From Chryseobacterium sp. Leaf180 (GTDB lineage Bacteria > Bacteroidota > Bacteroidia > Flavobacteriales > Weeksellaceae), in the NCBI RefSeq assembly GCF_001424585.1, contig NZ_LMPJ01000001.1:1242450-1306449 (forward strand): DNA of 64,000 bases, in the 5' to 3' direction. Below the pieces are notes generated by a model. The model searched no databases. It saw only the letters and a program-made list of their open reading frames with translations, and was not told the origin of the DNA. A program made the translations under genes and the position numbers. Positions 35,045-43,107 of the stretch are shown here, in pieces. Position 1 is the stretch's first letter. Every line of letters starts with the position of its first letter.

Positions 35045-35546
35045 AAGTAAATATTATTTCGAAGCTTTGGATCATTATCCATACAGCTTGCCGGATTGTC
35101 TGGAAGCGTTGAATTATGCGCTTTCTTACGATCCTGAAGATGCAGATTCGCTTTGTCTGATGGGAAGAATTTACAGCGAAATGCTCAACGATTACGAAAA
35201 AGCAAAGCTTTATTTCGAAGAAGCAATGCAATGTGATGTGACGAATCTGAATACGCCAAAATATTACATCAAGTGTCTTTTGGATAACGAAGATTTGCAC
35301 GACGCTGAGAAGCTGATCAGGTATTCTTTAAAAATAAAAGGAATTGATAAAGCAACTGTATGGTTCTACAGATCAATGCTTTCAGAAAAAAGAGGAAGTT
35401 TAACAAATGCTTTAAAGTTCTTAACTGAATCTGCAAAGTATTGTTTTTCGTCACAAAGTTTAGAGGTAGTAAAAGACCGTAAGAAATTTATAAAGTCTAA
35501 AATGCCCAAGAAGGCAAAAATTAAAAAATCGAAGGAGACAAAATAA
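35031..35546 (+). CDS. TPR-repeat protein, third gene of the rtcB-prfH operon
   Basis: 171 residues, soluble. TPR-like helices are clear: ALNYALSYDPEDADSLCLMGRIYSEMLNDYEKAKLYFEEAMQ (about 20-62), a second pair (66-100) and a third (104-138, VWFYRSMLSEKRGSLTNALKFL). The C-terminus is very basic (KSKMPKKAKIKKSKETK), suggesting contact with RNA or ribosomes. The 14-nt overlap with prfH and the terminator inside its 3' end show co-expression. A role in the repair pathway is inference. Confidence 0.75.
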   Translation: MTLTKSKYYFEALDHYPYSLPDCLEALNYALSYDPEDADSLCLMGRIYSEMLNDYEKAKLYFEEAMQCDVTNLNTPKYYIKCLLDNEDLHDAEKLIRYSLKIKGIDKATVWFYRSMLSEKRGSLTNALKFLTESAKYCFSSQSLEVVKDRKKFIKSKMPKKAKIKKSKETK

Positions 35547-35558
35547 GTCTCCTTTTTA
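35532..35558 (+). terminator. terminator of the rtcB-prfH-TPR operon
   Basis: AAGGAGAC/GTCTCCTT stem with a 7-nt loop and T run. It begins within the last codons of the TPR gene. Confidence 0.82.
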
Positions 35559-35565
35559 TTTTGCA

Positions 35566-35847
35566 TTATTTTACAGAAACCACATAATCATAGACCCAGC
35601 GGTGTTGCTCTTCATTAAGTCTGGCTTTTGGTGCCATAGAATTCATGATCCCGACCCACTGTACGGATGTGTATTTTGCCGGTTCGGGCAAATCGTGGCA
35701 GCGCTTGCAGGCATTTTCGAAAATGGTTTTTCCCTGTGCAATCTCAGCAGCGGTTGATTTTAAAGGCTCATTTACGACGTTTACTTTCGGTGTACATGAT
35801 GCTGCGGTCAGTATGATAAAGGCAGATAACGCCCCAATTTTTTTCAT
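35566..35847 (-). CDS. small c-type cytochrome lipoprotein
   Basis: 93 residues from the ATG at 35847; a TTG 24 nt upstream overlaps the promoter and is rejected. Lipobox TAASC (Cys18), then a single CxxCH haem site in CKRCH (about residue 49-53) and a downstream Met (SMAPKA) that may be the axial ligand. Likely a periplasmic one-haem electron carrier. Monocistronic. Confidence 0.8.
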   Translation of the reverse strand: MKKIGALSAFIILTAASCTPKVNVVNEPLKSTAAEIAQGKTIFENACKRCHDLPEPAKYTSVQWVGIMNSMAPKARLNEEQHRWVYDYVVSVK

Positions 35848-35868
35848 AGTTTTCTTTTTAGGTTTAAA

Positions 35869-35876
35869 CAAAAGTA
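35869..35876 (-). promoter_or_regulatory. -7 box of cytochrome gene
   Basis: TACTTTTG on the minus strand, 21 nt before the ATG at 35847; it decides the start. Confidence 0.55.
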
Positions 35877-35961
35877 AGAAAAATGCTCAGCAGAATATTT
35901 AAACTCGATGTTAATTGCGTTAAATTTAAGTTTCTTTTAAAGTCAATACATTCAAATTCTT

Positions 35962-35969
35962 TATTTTTG
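35962..35969 (+). promoter_or_regulatory. -7 box of meaB
   Basis: TATTTTTG ends only 5 nt before the meaB ATG, predicting a leaderless or almost leaderless mRNA. Confidence 0.55.
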
Positions 35970-35974
35970 AATAC

Positions 35975-36958
35975 ATGAAATTTTCAACTGACGAACTGGT
36001 ACAGGGTATTCGAGGTGGCGACAAAAGGCTGATCGCTAAAGCCATCACGCTGGTTGAAAGCAAAAAAAGCGAGCACCGTTCCCAAGCTGAAGATTTGCTT
36101 AAAAAAATCATTCCGTTTGCCGGAAACTCTGTCCGCGTCGGCATTACCGGCGTTCCGGGTGCGGGAAAATCAACCTTTATAGAAAACTTCGGAAGACTTG
36201 CCATATCGCAGGAAAAAAAAGTTGCTGTTTTGGCTATTGATCCAAGTTCTTCGCTGAATAAAGGCAGTATTCTCGGCGATAAAACGCGTATGGAAGAACT
36301 TGCCAAAGAAGAAAACGCCTTCATTCGTCCCTCGCCAAGTTCAGGGTTTTTGGGCGGCGTTGCCAATACTACCTACGAAACGATGCTTGTTTGCGAAGCG
36401 GCTGGCTACGATTATATTCTTATCGAAACCGTTGGCGTCGGTCAGTCTGAAGTTTTGGTTGCTGATATTACCGATGTTTTTCTGTTTTTAAAAATCATTG
36501 GCGGCGGCGACGAACTGCAGGGAATCAAACGTGGAATTATGGAAATGGTCGATGTGATTTTCATTAATAAAGTCGAAGAATCTAATCTTCAAAAAGCTAA
36601 AAATACAAGACTCGAATTAAAACGAGCACTCGATTTTCTTCCGGAAAAAGAAAAAAACTGGAAAGTTCCTGTTTTGCTTGGTTCTGCTTTAAATAATGAA
36701 GGTTTGCAGGAAGTTTTTGAGAAAATCAATGAGTTTATCAATCTGAAAAAGAAAACGAATTCTTTTGATGAGATTAGGCAAAAACAGTCGGAAAAGCGTT
36801 ATGAATATTGGGTTCAGGAATATCTGCATCAACTGATGAAGCGCGACGAAAATCTTGAAACGGCTTATTTGGAGCATAAAAAAAATGCTTCCGAACAGAT
36901 TTCAAGTCCGAGTACGGAAGCAAAGCTTTTTGTAGAAAAATTTTTAAAGAAAATTTAA
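35975..36958 (+). CDS. meaB: methylmalonyl-CoA mutase-associated GTPase MeaB
   Basis: 327 residues. The P-loop GVPGAGKST is around 60-68, followed by LAIDPSS (switch) and INKVEE (base-recognition NKxE-like), as in the ArgK/MeaB G3E GTPases. It guards adenosylcobalamin loading of the mutase whose large subunit is encoded at 29410-31530. Convergent with the DUF4251 gene, stops 1 nt apart. Confidence 0.93.
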   Translation: MKFSTDELVQGIRGGDKRLIAKAITLVESKKSEHRSQAEDLLKKIIPFAGNSVRVGITGVPGAGKSTFIENFGRLAISQEKKVAVLAIDPSSSLNKGSILGDKTRMEELAKEENAFIRPSPSSGFLGGVANTTYETMLVCEAAGYDYILIETVGVGQSEVLVADITDVFLFLKIIGGGDELQGIKRGIMEMVDVIFINKVEESNLQKAKNTRLELKRALDFLPEKEKNWKVPVLLGSALNNEGLQEVFEKINEFINLKKKTNSFDEIRQKQSEKRYEYWVQEYLHQLMKRDENLETAYLEHKKNASEQISSPSTEAKLFVEKFLKKI

Positions 36959-36959
36959 G

Positions 36960-37502
36960 CTAAAGTTTCTCTTTAGGTTCCTCATTTTTAGAAATATAGC
37001 CGTCAAAAGTAATCGGCTGACGGTCGTTGCTTTTTATTGAAACAAATGCTTTCCCGTTAGTAAAAACTTCAATATTAATATCGCTCACATCTCTATTATC
37101 GCGGGGCTTTATTCTGAAAACTGTTTTTCCTTTTTTACCCGGAGTGTTAGTAAGCGCAAAATCCTTCGTTGTGAAACGGAGACTGTTGTCTTGTCTTCCA
37201 ATCGAAGGATTAAAAACGCGGCCAAAATAAGGCAATGCCACTTCCACTTTTTCTTTTCTGATTTCAATGACGTAACCTTGTCCGTTTAGCTGCAGAACTC
37301 GGGAAGCTGGCGCGTTTGGCAGTGAGTTTAAAACATTTAAAACATCATAATCCAGCGGATGCGCACGTTCTGCATTAAAGGTAAATTCGCCCGATGCTAC
37401 TAAAGCAGCTGCCTGGCTGTTTCCCTGTGTTTTCTGAGCCGTACATTGAAAGATAAAGCTGAGAAAAACAAATGCTGAGAATATTTTAAGGTAATTTTTC
37501 AT
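36960..37502 (-). CDS. DUF4251 domain exported protein
   Basis: 180 residues. Signal peptide with a possible lipobox (FIFQC, Cys20). FTFNAERAHPLDYDVLNVLN and VALPYFGRVFNPSIG, then RFTTKDF, fit DUF4251, a beta-rich periplasmic domain found throughout Bacteroidota. Function unknown. Confidence 0.8.
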   Translation of the reverse strand: MKNYLKIFSAFVFLSFIFQCTAQKTQGNSQAAALVASGEFTFNAERAHPLDYDVLNVLNSLPNAPASRVLQLNGQGYVIEIRKEKVEVALPYFGRVFNPSIGRQDNSLRFTTKDFALTNTPGKKGKTVFRIKPRDNRDVSDINIEVFTNGKAFVSIKSNDRQPITFDGYISKNEEPKEKL

Positions 37503-37598
37503 GAGATTTTTATAATTACCAGAGCAAAATATGTGCAGTAAATAAATAAATTTTTTTGGAATAAATATTGTTAGGTTGTGCTACTAATAGACAATGAT

Positions 37599-38402
37599 AT
37601 GAAAATTACAAATTTATTTGGCGCTGGTGCGATATTTTTGGCAGCTGCCGCTTGTACGACTAACCCTATCACAGGAAGAAGTTCTCTGCAGATTGCAAAT
37701 AATTCTGAGATTGAAGCGATGGCTTTACAGCAGTACAAACAGACTTTATCACAGTCTAAAGTGATTACAGGATCTCAGTCGACGAGCGTAAAAAACGTCG
37801 GGAACAGAATAAAAGGTGCAGCAGAAAAATATTATGCAGGAATCGGCAGAAGTGCAGATTTGGCAAATTACCGATGGGAATTTAATTTAATTCAGGATAA
37901 TCAGGTCAATGCGTGGTGTATGCCAGGTGGAAAAGTTGCTGTTTATACAGGAATTTTACCGATCACAAAAAATGACACCGGTCTTGCCGTCGTAATGGGG
38001 CACGAAGTTTCTCATGCTTTGGCCGGCCACGGAAACGAGAGAATTTCTCAGCAGATGATCGCTCAGGGAATTGGTCAGGCATCTGGTTTAGCGATTAGAA
38101 ATGAAAAAACAGCGTCTGTTTTTCAGGCTCTATATCCTTTGGGAGCTCAGGTTGCTTTGCTTAAATACGGAAGAAATCAGGAACTGGAAGCTGACGAAAT
38201 GGGATTATATTTAATGGGAATGGCAGGATATGACCCGAGACAGGCAATACCTTTCTGGGAGAGAATGGAATCAACTTCTTCAGGATCGCGTCCGCCACAG
38301 TGGCTTTCTACTCACCCAAGTCCCGGAAACAGAATTGCTGATATTAATAAAGATTTACCGAAAGCATTAGAATACTATAAAGCTGCGGGAGGGAAAATTT
38401 AA
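37599..38402 (+). CDS. M48-family metalloprotease lipoprotein
   Basis: 267 residues from ATG 37599 (MKITNLFGAG), giving a proper lipoprotein signal (AAAAC). Zinc site His135-Glu136-x-x-His139 (HEVSH) and the ELEADE motif at 195-200 that supplies the third ligand. THPSPGNRI near the C-terminus is typical. It is a BepA/LoiP-like periplasmic protease acting at the outer membrane. Followed 20 nt later by a small membrane protein gene. Confidence 0.9.
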   Translation: MKITNLFGAGAIFLAAAACTTNPITGRSSLQIANNSEIEAMALQQYKQTLSQSKVITGSQSTSVKNVGNRIKGAAEKYYAGIGRSADLANYRWEFNLIQDNQVNAWCMPGGKVAVYTGILPITKNDTGLAVVMGHEVSHALAGHGNERISQQMIAQGIGQASGLAIRNEKTASVFQALYPLGAQVALLKYGRNQELEADEMGLYLMGMAGYDPRQAIPFWERMESTSSGSRPPQWLSTHPSPGNRIADINKDLPKALEYYKAAGGKI

Positions 38403-38422
38403 GACCAAAAAACACATCTGAT

Positions 38423-38740
38423 ATGAAAAGTATTTCCATAATTGGGCTTATTTTGCTCGCTGTTTCTGCGCTTTTATTTTATCTGACAACCGATTTTACG
38501 GTGGAGAGAATTACGGTTTCTCACATGATGGGCGTCATGGCCGGTGTAGGAATTGGTCTTATCATTGGTGGAATGGTTGGCTACGCGAGCAAAGGTAACG
38601 CCATAAAATTGGAGCAGAAACGACAGGAGTATAAAAAACTACAACAGGAAAAAGATGAACTTGAGAAAAAAGCTTTAGAAGCTGAACGTCTGAAAACGGA
38701 GCTCGAAGAGCAAAACAAGAACAGATATCCGCAGATGTAA
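38423..38740 (+). CDS. small membrane protein with C-terminal coiled coil
   Basis: 105 residues. Two membrane segments (about 5-21 and 36-56, glycine-rich GVGIGLIIGGMVGY) and a Glu/Lys/Gln-rich coiled coil (65-100). No family recognised. It lies 20 nt behind the M48 gene, so it is probably co-transcribed, and ends at a shared terminator. Confidence 0.65.
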   Translation: MKSISIIGLILLAVSALLFYLTTDFTVERITVSHMMGVMAGVGIGLIIGGMVGYASKGNAIKLEQKRQEYKKLQQEKDELEKKALEAERLKTELEEQNKNRYPQM

Positions 38741-38742
38741 AT

Positions 38743-38778
38743 AAAAAAGCGCGTTGAGAAATCAAGGCGCTTTTTTTT
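38743..38778. terminator. bidirectional terminator
   Basis: AAAAGCGC/GCGCTTTT with an inner TTGA/TCAA stem, flanked by A and T runs, between convergent genes (glyS on minus). Confidence 0.8.
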
Positions 38779-38779
38779 A

Positions 38780-40321
38780 TTAAATTTTAGAAAGTAAATT
38801 TCTAAAGTTCGTTTTCTCATCGATAATTCGTCTTAGTTCAGAAACCGGAACTCTTTCCTGCTGCATCGTGTCTCTGTCTCTTATGGTTACGGTGTGATCG
38901 GTTAACGAATCGTGGTCAATCGTAATACAGTAAGGCGTTCCGATCGCATCCTGTCTTCTGTAACGTTTTCCAATAGCATCTTTTTCTTCGTAGAATAAAT
39001 TAAAATCATATTTCAAATCGTTGAAAATATTTTCGGCATATTCAGCCAAACCGTCTTTTTTCATCAACGGAAGAATCGCTGCTTTTACAGGAGCCAAAGC
39101 CGGAGGCAATGATAAAACCGTTCTTTCTGAACCGTCCTCCAACACCTCGTCTTTTAAACAATGCGAGAAAATAGAAAGGAATAATCGGTCTAAACCAACT
39201 GAAGTTTCCACTACATAAGGAACATAGTTTTCATTTCTCTCAGGATCGAAAAACTGCAATTTCCTTCCGGAATGTTTCTCGTGCGCTTTCAAATCGAAAT
39301 CGGTTCTTGAGTGAATCCCTTCCAGTTCTTTAAATCCGAACGGGAAATTAAACTCAATATCAGCCGCTGCATTCGCATAATGCGCCAGTTTCTCATGATC
39401 GTGGAATCTGTAATTGTCGTTTCCTAAACCTAAAGCCAAATGCCAGTTCAGACGCTTTGTTTTCCACTGTTCGTAGAATTCAAGTTCGGTTCCCGGAGCG
39501 ACGAAAAACTGCATTTCCATCTGTTCAAATTCACGCATTCTGAAAATAAACTGTCTCGCAACAATCTCATTTCTAAACGCTTTACCAATCTGAGCAATAC
39601 CAAATGGAAGTCTGTGACGAGAAGTTTTCTGTACGTTTAAGAAATTTACAAAAATTCCCTGAGCAGTTTCCGGTCTTAAATAAAGATCCATCGCAGAATC
39701 TGCAGAAGCACCCAATTTGGTTCCGAACATTAAGTTGAATTGTCTTACTTCCGTCCAGTTTCTAGAACCTGTATCAGGATCAGCAATTTCCAATTCTTCA
39801 ATTAATGCTTTTACATCAGCCAAATCTTCATTTTCTAAAGACTTTGCCAGTCTTGAAAGGATTTCGGCTCTTTTCGCTCGGTATTCCAAAATTTTAGGAT
39901 TTGTAGCTTCAAACTGAGCTTTATCGAAAGACTCACCAAATCTTTTGGCCGCTTTTTCAATTTCTTTATTTTCTTTATCCTCGATTTTTGCACAGTAATC
40001 TTCCACCAAAACATCTGCTCTGAAACGTTTTTTAGAATCTTTATTGTCAATCAAAGGATCATTAAAAGCGTCAACGTGGCCCGAAGCTTTCCAAGTAGTC
40101 GGGTGCATCAGAATTGCCGAATCAATACCCACAATATTTTCGTTCAGCTGTACCATCGCTTTCCACCAGTACTGTTTGATATTGTTTTTCAGTTCTGCAC
40201 CGTTTTGTCCGTAGTCGTAAACTGCAGATAAACCATCATAGATCTCACTCGAAGGGAAAATAAACCCATATTCTTTTGCGTGAGAGATCACTTTCTTGAA
40301 AACATCGTCTTGCTTTGCCAT
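38780..40321 (-). CDS. glyS: glycine--tRNA ligase, dimeric type
   Basis: 513 residues. This is the class II alpha2 (archaeal/eukaryal-like) enzyme: FIFPSSEIYDG, motif 2-like AFRNEIVARQFIFRMREFEQMEMQFF and the C-terminal anticodon domain with GKRYRRQDAIGTPYCITID. It charges tRNA-Gly. Monocistronic with a -7 box at 40339-40346. Confidence 0.96.
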   Translation of the reverse strand: MAKQDDVFKKVISHAKEYGFIFPSSEIYDGLSAVYDYGQNGAELKNNIKQYWWKAMVQLNENIVGIDSAILMHPTTWKASGHVDAFNDPLIDNKDSKKRFRADVLVEDYCAKIEDKENKEIEKAAKRFGESFDKAQFEATNPKILEYRAKRAEILSRLAKSLENEDLADVKALIEELEIADPDTGSRNWTEVRQFNLMFGTKLGASADSAMDLYLRPETAQGIFVNFLNVQKTSRHRLPFGIAQIGKAFRNEIVARQFIFRMREFEQMEMQFFVAPGTELEFYEQWKTKRLNWHLALGLGNDNYRFHDHEKLAHYANAAADIEFNFPFGFKELEGIHSRTDFDLKAHEKHSGRKLQFFDPERNENYVPYVVETSVGLDRLFLSIFSHCLKDEVLEDGSERTVLSLPPALAPVKAAILPLMKKDGLAEYAENIFNDLKYDFNLFYEEKDAIGKRYRRQDAIGTPYCITIDHDSLTDHTVTIRDRDTMQQERVPVSELRRIIDEKTNFRNLLSKI

Positions 40322-40338
40322 AATATTTTTCTGATGTG

Positions 40339-40346
40339 CAAAAATA
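40339..40346 (-). promoter_or_regulatory. -7 box of glyS
   Basis: TATTTTTG on the minus strand, 17 nt before the ATG. Confidence 0.55.
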
Positions 40347-40458
40347 GGGAAAATGTGGGAAGTGGGAATCTCCAGTCAAATGTTTTTAGTAGAGGCAATC
40401 ATAGAAGTAAAAATTGGTTAATTTTAAGAATTAGATATTTTAAATTAAAGGTATTATC

Positions 40459-40653
40459 ATGAGAAAAAGATTTGAATACAAAACTGTGATTATCGAACCT
40501 AAAGGTTTTTGGGGAACAAAATATGATCCTGCTGAAATTGATAAAGTTCTGAATGAACACGGAAATGAAGGCTGGGAACTGGTAACTGCAGAAAGCAGAG
40601 ATTACTGCGGAACTTTTTACGGCGTTATTTACACCTTCAAAAGAGAACTTTAA
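40459..40653 (+). CDS. DUF4177 small protein
   Basis: 64 residues: YKTVIIEPKGFWG and LNEHGNEGWELVTAE match DUF4177, a small alpha/beta domain of unknown function. No signal or membrane segment. It stands alone between glyS and the pseudouridine synthase gene. Confidence 0.8.
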   Translation: MRKRFEYKTVIIEPKGFWGTKYDPAEIDKVLNEHGNEGWELVTAESRDYCGTFYGVIYTFKREL

Positions 40654-40666
40654 AAGCAATAATCAT

Positions 40667-40674
40667 TAGTTTTG
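40667..40674 (+). promoter_or_regulatory. -7 box of truC-like gene
   Basis: TAGTTTTG ends only 4 nt before the ATG at 40679, predicting a leaderless mRNA. Confidence 0.55.
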
Positions 40675-40678
40675 CCGA

Positions 40679-41374
40679 ATGTTAGAAATTCTTTATCACG
40701 ACGAATATCTGATCGCCATCAACAAACCGAGCGGATTGTTGGTGCATAAATCATTTTATTCCGGTGAAGCAAATACATATGCTATTCAGGAACTTAAGAA
40801 GCAAATCGGGCAAAAAGTGTATCCCGTGCATCGTTTAGACCGGAAAACTTCGGGCGTATTGCTTTTTACTTTAGATAAAGATACGCTCAGGCTGATGAGT
40901 ACTCAGTTTGCGAAAAAGGCAGTTGAGAAAAAGTACATTGCGATTTTGCGTGGCTGGGCGAGAGAGGACGAGACCATCGATTACGATCTGGTAAATGAAA
41001 ACGAAGTAAAACAAAATGCACTTACCCACTACAGGCGCCTGCAGACCTCGGAAATAAATTTGCCTTTTCTCAAACATCAGACTTCGAGATATTGTCTGGT
41101 AGAAGCCTTTCCGCAAACCGGACGTTTTCATCAGCTCAGAAAGCATTTTAAGCATATTTTGCATCCGATTTTAGGCTGCAGAAAACACGGCTGCAACAAA
41201 CAAAACAAACTATGGCTTGAAACTTTCGGAATCACCAAAATGACGCTTCATGCGCATCAGCTAAACTTCACACATCCGGTAAACAGAGAGAAAATTTCTT
41301 TGAACGCAACCATAGACGAAGATTTTAAAAGCGTAGGCGATATCCTGAATTTCGATCTGAGTGATTTTCTGTAA
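40679..41374 (+). CDS. truC: RluA-family pseudouridine synthase, TruC-like
   Basis: 231 residues. VHRLDRKTSGVLLF (about 49-62) holds the catalytic Asp; NKPSGLLVHKS near the N-terminus and TGRFHQLRKHFKHILHPILG are TruC-type segments. It probably makes pseudouridine 65 in tRNA-Asp. No S4 domain, as expected for TruC. Confidence 0.88.
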   Translation: MLEILYHDEYLIAINKPSGLLVHKSFYSGEANTYAIQELKKQIGQKVYPVHRLDRKTSGVLLFTLDKDTLRLMSTQFAKKAVEKKYIAILRGWAREDETIDYDLVNENEVKQNALTHYRRLQTSEINLPFLKHQTSRYCLVEAFPQTGRFHQLRKHFKHILHPILGCRKHGCNKQNKLWLETFGITKMTLHAHQLNFTHPVNREKISLNATIDEDFKSVGDILNFDLSDFL

Positions 41375-41426
41375 AATATTTTAAACAAGATATCAAAGGT
41401 CAGCAGAACATTAATCTGAGAATGAT

Positions 41427-41434
41427 TATTTTTG
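41427..41434 (+). promoter_or_regulatory. -7 box of pyrD
   Basis: TATTTTTG, 15 nt before the ATG. Confidence 0.55.
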
Positions 41435-41449
41435 TAAAACTTTTTTTCA

Positions 41450-42487
41450 ATGTACAAATCGCTTATTCGCCCGATACTTTTTAAATTTGATCCTGAAGAA
41501 GTACATCACTTTACTTTTTCAATGCTTAAGAATTTCGGATTTCTTACTAAATTATTTCTCCCAAAACCAATTGTCGACAAGCGACTTGAACGAGAAGTTT
41601 TCGGACTAAAATTTAAAAATCCGGTTGGTTTGGCGGCAGGTTTTGATAAAAATGCAGTTTTATTCAATGAATTGGGTGATTTAGGTTTCGGGTTTGTAGA
41701 AATCGGGACGGTAACTCCAAAAGCTCAGGCTGGAAATCCTAAGAAAAGATTGTTTCGCCTTATCGAAGACGGAGGAATTATCAACAGAATGGGTTTTAAT
41801 AATGACGGATTAGAAGCGGCGATTGAAAAGCTGAAAGGTAACAAAGGAAAAATCATTATTGGCGGAAACATTGGAAAAAACACGCACACAACGCCTGAGA
41901 ATTATACTCAGGATTATCTCGACTGTTTCGAAGGTCTGCATCCTTACGTAGATTATTTTGTTTTGAATGTAAGCTGTCCCAATGTTGGAAGTCACGCAAA
42001 ACTGGAAGATGTAGAATATCTGAGAGAATTAATCACGGCTGTAAAAGGAATCAATCAAACTAAAGTAAATCCAAAACCAATTTTACTGAAAATCGCTCCG
42101 GATTTGAATAATCAGCAGCTTGACGAGATAATCGAACTGATTGCAGATACAAAAATTGACGGAATTGTTGTTTCAAATACATCAGTCAACAGAGAAGGTC
42201 TTAAAACTTCTGCAGAAACTTTAGCAGAAATCGGAAACGGTGGTTTAAGTGGAAAACCTATCCGTGAGCGCAGTACAAAAATGATCAAATACCTTTCTGA
42301 TAAAAGCAACCGTGCTTTCCCGATCATCGGAGTGGGCGGAATTCATTCTGCTAAAGATGCGATTGAAAAATTGGATGCAGGCGCAAGTTTAGTTCAGTTA
42401 TACACTGGATTTATTTATGAAGGTCCACAATTGATTAACGATATTAATCAGGAACTTTTAACGAGAGCGGGTAGAATTGGGAGGTAA
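41450..42487 (+). CDS. pyrD: dihydroorotate dehydrogenase (quinone), class 2
   Basis: 345 residues with the N-terminal helical extension (1-40) that targets class 2 enzymes to the membrane. [23 protein letters not shown] (catalytic Ser) and [11 protein letters not shown] with IIGVGGI (FMN phosphate site) are visible. It oxidises dihydroorotate to orotate and passes electrons to menaquinone. Confidence 0.96.
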   Translation: MYKSLIRPILFKFDPEEVHHFTFSMLKNFGFLTKLFLPKPIVDKRLEREVFGLKFKNPVGLAAGFDKNAVLFNELGDLGFGFVEIGTVTPKAQAGNPKKRLFRLIEDGGIINRMGFNNDGLEAAIEKLKGNKGKIIIGGNIGKNTHTTPENYTQDYLDCFEGLHPYVDYFVLNVSCPNVGSHAKLEDVEYLRELITAVKGINQTKVNPKPILLKIAPDLNNQQLDEIIELIADTKIDGIVVSNTSVNREGLKTSAETLAEIGNGGLSGKPIRERSTKMIKYLSDKSNRAFPIIGVGGIHSAKDAIEKLDAGASLVQLYTGFIYEGPQLINDINQELLTRAGRIGR

Positions 42488-42544
42488 AGTTGCATATTTT
42501 AGTTTAGTCTATAAAATAAAATATAGAGTAATCAAAATAGATTT

Positions 42545-43036
42545 ATGCTAAAAAAAATATACATTATTGCATCAGTTTTTATTCTTCCATTAATATTATC
42601 AACTGTAATAATTTGGCAAATTAAACTTATTCAGAAAAGCAAAACTGATTATAATCTCTCAGTAGGGACAGTTGAAAATTTCGGATTTACTAATAAAATT
42701 GTAAAAGGAAATTATAAATCACCTATGACAGAAACAAAAGTACTTTTTATTAAGTTAAATAATAATGATACTATATATTCATTCTTTTTTAAAAAAGAAT
42801 CTAAATATGATTTTATTATAGCAAACCTAAAGCAGAATGATTATGTCAAAATTTATAGCAAAAGTTTTACAAAAAGAAAAAATACAGTTGATATAATTCA
42901 ACTTGAAAAAGGGCAAAAAATACTAATTGATAAAAATATTTCGGATAGGCGAGATTATGGATTAGTCGCTTTTCTTTCCTTGATCCTGTTTTTATATTTT
43001 TTTCTTCCATATAAATTTATTTGGAAGAAAAGATAA
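42545..43036 (+). CDS. hypothetical two-segment membrane protein
   Basis: 163 residues. Membrane segments at about 7-27 and 140-157 bracket a beta-rich extracytoplasmic domain; the C-terminus is basic (KFIWKKR). Very AT-rich with Asn/Lys/Ile-heavy codon use, unlike neighbouring pyrD, which suggests a lineage-specific gene. An imperfect inverted repeat at the 3' end (CTTCCATATAAA ... TTTGGAAG near 43006-43030) may act as a weak terminator. Function unknown. Confidence 0.6.
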   Translation: MLKKIYIIASVFILPLILSTVIIWQIKLIQKSKTDYNLSVGTVENFGFTNKIVKGNYKSPMTETKVLFIKLNNNDTIYSFFFKKESKYDFIIANLKQNDYVKIYSKSFTKRKNTVDIIQLEKGQKILIDKNISDRRDYGLVAFLSLILFLYFFLPYKFIWKKR

Positions 43037-43107
43037 AATAAGTTTTTTGCTCTGTAGAAAATGTGTCGGTTTTATATGAATAAGCTTATCAATAATAACT
43101 CTTAGGG

